DNA from: Alkalihalophilus pseudofirmus
GTDB taxonomy: Bacteria; Bacillota; Bacilli; Bacillales; Bacillaceae_D
Reading direction: 5' to 3'
Assembly (NCBI RefSeq): GCF_029094545.1
Contig: NZ_CP117835.1
Location: 3,266,001 to 3,330,000, forward strand
Length of the DNA stretch: 64,000 nucleotides
The notes under the pieces are model-generated. The model was not told where the DNA came from and ran no database searches. It worked only from the letters and a program-made list of their open reading frames with translations. Below, piece by piece: positions 60,611 through 64,000 of this stretch (its first letter is position 1; each line of letters starts with the position of its first letter). Both the position numbers and the translations under genes were made by a program.

Positions 60611-62014
60611 TTATTTAGCAAGCTCATAAATAGCCTCAGCATAGATAGCTGCTGATTTAACTAAATCATCAATTAAAATGTACTCATCCTTTTGATGGGC
60701 AACATCTTCTCTTCCAGGAAACATCGGTCCAAAGGCTACGCCCACATCAAGTGAACGAGCATAGGTTCCTCCCCCGATCGCAAGTAAATCGGCTTTCTCA
60801 CCTGTTTGGCGCTCATATACTCCTTGAAGCGTTTTAATGAGAGGATGGTCTCCCTCTACATAGCTTGGTGTCATATGATCAATCACCTTAACTTCTGCTT
60901 GATTATTCTTTGCTGCCACTTTTAATGCATGAATAATCTTATCTCCATCAGCGGTCACCGGATACCTGATATTTAACCCAACTGTACAAGCAGACCCACG
61001 CTGAAATGAAACTTTACCAACATTTATTGTTAAGGGGCCAGATACCTTATCCTCTTCATTTATACCTAACGTTTCGCCATTAAAGTCACCTTGAAGCTTC
61101 TCTCCTAACAGCGAAATAAAAGACGGAATACCTTTTAATGGAAGCGAGTGCATGAACTCTGCTAAGTAAAGGCTGGCATTCATTCCTCTCTCAGGTGTGG
61201 AGCCATGGGCGGACTTCCCAAATATAGATAAAACGAGGTTCTCCTTCGTATGGTCAAAAGAACCTTCTAGCGTTTTTTTATCTAAAAATGTTGCAAATGA
61301 ATTGATAATCGAAGCGAGGTGTTCCTCGTTCCCCTTCAACTTCACTTCTGCAGATTCTGGCACCATATTTAAACGTTCGCCTGACTTAAATGTTTCTAGT
61401 TTAACCTCTCCGTCTGAATCTTTTTCGGAGAATTTAAGTTCTACATCCATAATTCCCTTTTCTGCATGAATAATGGGAAAGTCAGCATCAGGTGCGAAGC
61501 CGATTGTCGGCATTTCTTCATGCTTAAAATAATGCTCTACACATCTCCAGTTGCTTTCCTCATCCGTCCCGAAAATAATCCGAACACGCTTTGACAACTC
61601 TACATTTAATTCTTTTACTAAGGCTAAGGCAAAAAAAGCTGCCATTGTTGGACCTTTGTTATCTATTGCCCCTCTAGCAAACAGTTTCCCTTCCCGAATC
61701 TCTGCAGCAAATGGCGGGCTTGTCCACCCCGTTCCTGCCGGTACCACATCGAGATGACATAATATACCTACACTCTCTTTTCCAGAGCCATGTTCTACAT
61801 ACCCCGCATACCCATCAAGATTCTTAACAGAAAAACCACGATCTTCACCTTCTGTTAACATATGTTGCAGTGCGTTTGCAATTCCCTTACCAAACGGCTG
61901 GCCTGCTGATGCCGTCGACTCATCTAAAACACTGTTAATACGCAGAAATTCTTGAGTTTCATTTATTAACTGATCTTTTCTTTTTTCTACTTCTTTGAGC
62001 CAATTAATCTTCAT
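60611..62014 (-). CDS. pepV: Dipeptidase PepV (M20 family)
   Basis: 467 residues, two-zinc cytosolic dipeptidase. Metal and catalytic regions are GILCHLDVVPAG (about 80-91), ARGAIDNKGPT (bridging Asp), GTDEESNW (catalytic Glu pair) and FAPDADFP, with the dimer/lid domain at about 190-390 and the late GGGTYARS. Cleaves dipeptides after uptake. B. subtilis YtjP is the counterpart. ATG 62014 has AAAGGAGAA upstream. Confidence 0.94.
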   Translation of the reverse strand: MKINWLKEVEKRKDQLINETQEFLRINSVLDESTASAGQPFGKGIANALQHMLTEGEDRGFSVKNLDGYAGYVEHGSGKESVGILCHLDVVPAGTGWTSPPFAAEIREGKLFARGAIDNKGPTMAAFFALALVKELNVELSKRVRIIFGTDEESNWRCVEHYFKHEEMPTIGFAPDADFPIIHAEKGIMDVELKFSEKDSDGEVKLETFKSGERLNMVPESAEVKLKGNEEHLASIINSFATFLDKKTLEGSFDHTKENLVLSIFGKSAHGSTPERGMNASLYLAEFMHSLPLKGIPSFISLLGEKLQGDFNGETLGINEEDKVSGPLTINVGKVSFQRGSACTVGLNIRYPVTADGDKIIHALKVAAKNNQAEVKVIDHMTPSYVEGDHPLIKTLQGVYERQTGEKADLLAIGGGTYARSLDVGVAFGPMFPGREDVAHQKDEYILIDDLVKSAAIYAEAIYELAK

Positions 62015-62404
62015 TTTTCCGATTCTCCTTTACATACATAAACAATAGTCAAGCAAAACCTTTGCTAAATTTCAAGAATTATTATAGAATATAGGTGTCT
62101 GGAGGGTTCGATGTGATCATGTGTTTCTAAATCACTATCACGAACCAATATCAACATTACCTTGCTATAAGATAAAAATCAAATGACCCACTACAACCAA
62201 GATTTGTGTAATGTTCTTATTACGTTAAGATGAGAAATCATTTCTCACTCTTAGCTGGCAGTCAAGAGCCAGAAAATAAGAACGCATCTACATCTCATCC
62301 CCCTCTGACGGTAAGTGATCCGCTGTAGTCCTGCATATATATGTTTAAAGAAGCATAGAATGTGCTATAGGACTAGGTCATGATTATGAATAAGGAGTGG
62401 TTTT
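62015..62404. other. Intergenic, pepV / ytzE
   Basis: 390 bp with no ORF. A short hairpin GAGAAATCATTTCTC (62231-62245) has no T-run. I find no promoter for ytzE I would defend. Confidence 0.4.
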
Positions 62405-62623
62405 TTGAAAACTTCAACTGATCGTATGCTGACCCGTATTAAATCCATTTACCTCTACATCAAACAAAGGGGGACCGTCACGACGACTGAATTGGTTGAA
62501 GAATTCGGGATTACCCAACGCACCATCCAGCGTGACTTGAATGTACTAGAGTACAATAATCTTGTTAGCAGTCCTTCAAGAGGAAAATGGAGCGTAACAG
62601 ACAGAAAAACACGCGTTTCATAG
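62405..62623 (+). CDS. ytzE: DeoR-type HTH protein YtzE
   Basis: 72 residues, only a helix-turn-helix of DeoR type (about 8-62: ARKSIYLYIKQRG-like helix 1, VTTTELVEEFGITQRTIQRDL recognition, NLVSSPSRG wing) with no effector domain. Same size and place as B. subtilis YtzE. Start TTG 62405 has AAGGAGTGG 6 nt upstream. Ends before a very long hairpin. Confidence 0.85.
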   Translation: MKTSTDRMLTRIKSIYLYIKQRGTVTTTELVEEFGITQRTIQRDLNVLEYNNLVSSPSRGKWSVTDRKTRVS

Positions 62624-62704
62624 TTTCTTTAACTTGAAATTGCTGTATGCTGGACACTACCTTACGAATTGATAACGACTTCTATGAGAACATGCATAAT
62701 ACTT

Positions 62705-62755
62705 AAAGCCACAAAAAGACGAAAGGAGCAGATCCTTTCGTCTTTTTGTGGCTTT
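62705..62755. terminator. Very long bidirectional terminator, ytzE / rsuA
   Basis: AAAGCCACAAAAAGACGAAAGGA... pairs perfectly over 23 bp with 62733-62755, loop GCAGA. Confidence 0.9.
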
Positions 62756-62803
62756 AATTTTGTTCTTTGAATTCTTCTCTTCATTAAAGATCGTATTAAC
62801 AAT

Positions 62804-62829
62804 TTAGTTCTTCAAATTAGTTCTTCAAA
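62804..62829 (-). repeat. 13-bp tandem duplication at the rsuA 3' end
   Basis: TTAGTTCTTCAAA occurs twice in succession (62804-62816 and 62817-62829) over the end of rsuA; the copy changes the stop codon from the original frame. Confidence 0.85.
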
Positions 62830-63528
62830 CAAGGCCAGCTTATCTTCTTCAGTCAGCTCCCGGACCATGCCCTTTTCTAAACTTGGATCAAGCTTCAAGC
62901 CACCTATTGATATGCGCTTTAAAAACGTCACTTTCTTGTCTACTGCTTCAAACATTCTTTTTACTTGATGAAACTTTCCTTCAGTAATCGTTAATTCGAT
63001 CTCCGATTGCTCTCCTGCGGTAATGATGGTTAAATCAGCAGGTTTTGTTACGTATCCATCCTCAAGGGTTACTCCATTTTTAAATAAACCAATGTCCTCT
63101 TCTGTTACGGTTCCTTTTACTTTGGCATAATACGTTTTTTTGACATGTTTCTTGGGTGACATCAAAGAGTGAGAAAATTTCCCGTCATTTGTAAGAAGCA
63201 GCATTCCTTCCGTATCTTTATCGAGCCTGCCAACCGGGAATGGATCATATAATAGATATGATTCATCTAACAGGTCTATAACGGTTTTATGATGGTTGTC
63301 TTCCGTAGCAGAAATGACGCCTTGCGGTTTATTTAACATTAGGTAAACATACGGCTTATATTCTACCAGTTCGCCAAGGACTGTCACATCGGATTGGTCA
63401 GGGTCTACTTTATATGAACCATCTTTTATCACCTTTTCATTAATTCGTACACTGCCGTTTTTAAGAACTTTTTTCACTTCTTTTCGTGAACCATATCCCA
63501 TGTTCGAAAGCAATTTATCTAGCCTCAT
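62812..63528 (-). CDS. rsuA: RsuA-family 16S rRNA pseudouridine synthase (YtzG)
   Basis: 238 residues. S4 domain (1-60, RLDKLLSNMGYGSRKEVKKVL) and the pseudouridine synthase core with PVGRLDKDTEGMLLLTNDG (catalytic Asp) and KFHQVKRMFEAV. It modifies a uridine in 16S rRNA of the 30S body. ATG 63528 has AAAGGTG 8 nt upstream. The 3' end carries a 13-bp tandem duplication. Confidence 0.93.
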   Translation of the reverse strand: MRLDKLLSNMGYGSRKEVKKVLKNGSVRINEKVIKDGSYKVDPDQSDVTVLGELVEYKPYVYLMLNKPQGVISATEDNHHKTVIDLLDESYLLYDPFPVGRLDKDTEGMLLLTNDGKFSHSLMSPKKHVKKTYYAKVKGTVTEEDIGLFKNGVTLEDGYVTKPADLTIITAGEQSEIELTITEGKFHQVKRMFEAVDKKVTFLKRISIGGLKLDPSLEKGMVRELTEEDKLALFEELI

Positions 63529-63566
63529 CCTTCTTCACCTTTCTATCGATTACTTTATGGTGGATT

Positions 63567-64000
63567 TTAACTATTCGATTTCAACTCATCAATAATAGAC
63601 ATTGCAAATCCACCCAGATCATTGTTTAAGTACCCCCGAACCACACCAGGTGCAATCTGCTTTTGGATCTGTTTTGTTACCTGATTTGAAAGCTTCATCT
63701 CTTTGGCTTTAGCTTCAATTTGGATAAGCATTTTCAAAGTTTCTTCCGTAGCGAGTTTATTCGCAGCCAGTACATCCTCTTCACTCACCAGCTCCACCCT
63801 GAGAGCTGGAAAGAGTGTTTGAACTTTCTCTTTAAAGTGTCCGCATTCAGGCGGAATCGCTAATAAACCATCCTTATCCTTCAGCAATTGTGCCGCGTGC
63901 CCAACTAGTTTACACGGAAGCAATGTTCTTCCCTTTACTAGCGGCATCACATCTTTTTCCAATAAGGCAGTGGCAAAATGAAAAATAATGACATCTTCAT
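63567..64000 (-). CDS. Unrecognised protein, C-terminal end (partial)
   Basis: The frame is open to the right edge and gives at least 144 residues (EDVIIFHFATALLEKDVMPL to MSIIDELKSNS). Soluble, with GRTLLPCKLVGHAAQLL, LAIPPECGHFKEKV (two cysteines, one in a Pro-Pro-Glu-Cys-Gly motif) and a helical C-terminus ending GGFAMSIIDELK. I cannot assign a family with confidence. It is 39 bp upstream of rsuA on the same strand. Confidence 0.55.
   Translation of the reverse strand, partial: EDVIIFHFATALLEKDVMPLVKGRTLLPCKLVGHAAQLLKDKDGLLAIPPECGHFKEKVQTLFPALRVELVSEEDVLAANKLATEETLKMLIQIEAKAKEMKLSNQVTKQIQKQIAPGVVRGYLNNDLGGFAMSIIDELKSNS

Overview
The window is chromosomal DNA of a low-GC Gram-positive rod of the family Bacillaceae. 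The gene order matches the Bacillus subtilis ytzG-to-hisJ region almost gene for gene (rsuA, ytzE, pepV, ytkP, ytlP/ytlQ, ytmP, ytzH, trmB, ytnP, ytzB, ytoP, ytoQ, ytpP, ytpQ, sftA, murC, ytxGH, aroA, ccpA, motPS, acuABC, acsA, tyrS, rpsD, dgcP, ytsP, refZ, hisJ). A sodium-type MotPS stator with a very acidic MotS periplasmic linker and an acidic, Asn/Gly-rich tail on a surface penicillin-binding protein suggest an alkaliphilic or halotolerant Bacillus relative. That lifestyle and genus-level placement is inference. There are no rRNA or tRNA genes, no insertion sequences and no CRISPR array.

Layout. Positions 1-6.3 kb: end of hisJ, refZ, the free-methionine sulfoxide reductase ytsP, the diguanylate cyclase dgcP, rpsD with a structured leader, and a tyrosyl-tRNA synthetase behind a complete T-box. 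6.4-18.7 kb: a large class A penicillin-binding protein, the divergent acsA / acuABC pair around a CcpA operator, mtnN, motPS, ccpA and aroA. 18.8-30.5 kb: a 55-residue orphan gene, a stress-type SDR, ytxGH behind a sigma-B promoter, an M29 aminopeptidase, a zinc alcohol dehydrogenase, a DUF2817 peptidase-like protein, murC, a short nicotinate phosphoribosyltransferase and the DNA translocase sftA. 30.6-37 kb: ytpQ, ytpP with a PTS IIC-like membrane protein, ytoQ, a DUF84 phosphatase, ytoP, ytzB, a multibranched RNA-like element and the lactonase ytnP.

37-50 kb is the accessory-looking part. A giant STAND ATPase with a C-terminal winged helix and BTAD (SARP-type) region lies directly upstream of a nine-gene minus-strand operon: alpha/beta hydrolase, Liv-type ABC transporter (five genes), a 52-residue ORF, a ketosynthase-III-like enzyme with a changed active-site Asn, and a second alpha/beta hydrolase. 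An AMP-forming acyl ligase follows after a terminator. The set looks like uptake, CoA activation and carbon-carbon bond chemistry on one small carboxylate-type substrate under dedicated control. The substrate cannot be read from sequence.

50-64 kb: a secreted PHB-depolymerase-type esterase with two extra domains, trmB, ytzH, ytmP, purU, a tandem array of 117-119 bp structured repeats, a lone HicB-like protein, ytlQ, an lrgAB pair inserted between ytlP and ytlQ, ytkP, pepV, ytzE, rsuA, and an unrecognised gene cut by the right edge. Most genes end in clear hairpin terminators, many shared by convergent pairs with the stop codon inside the stem.
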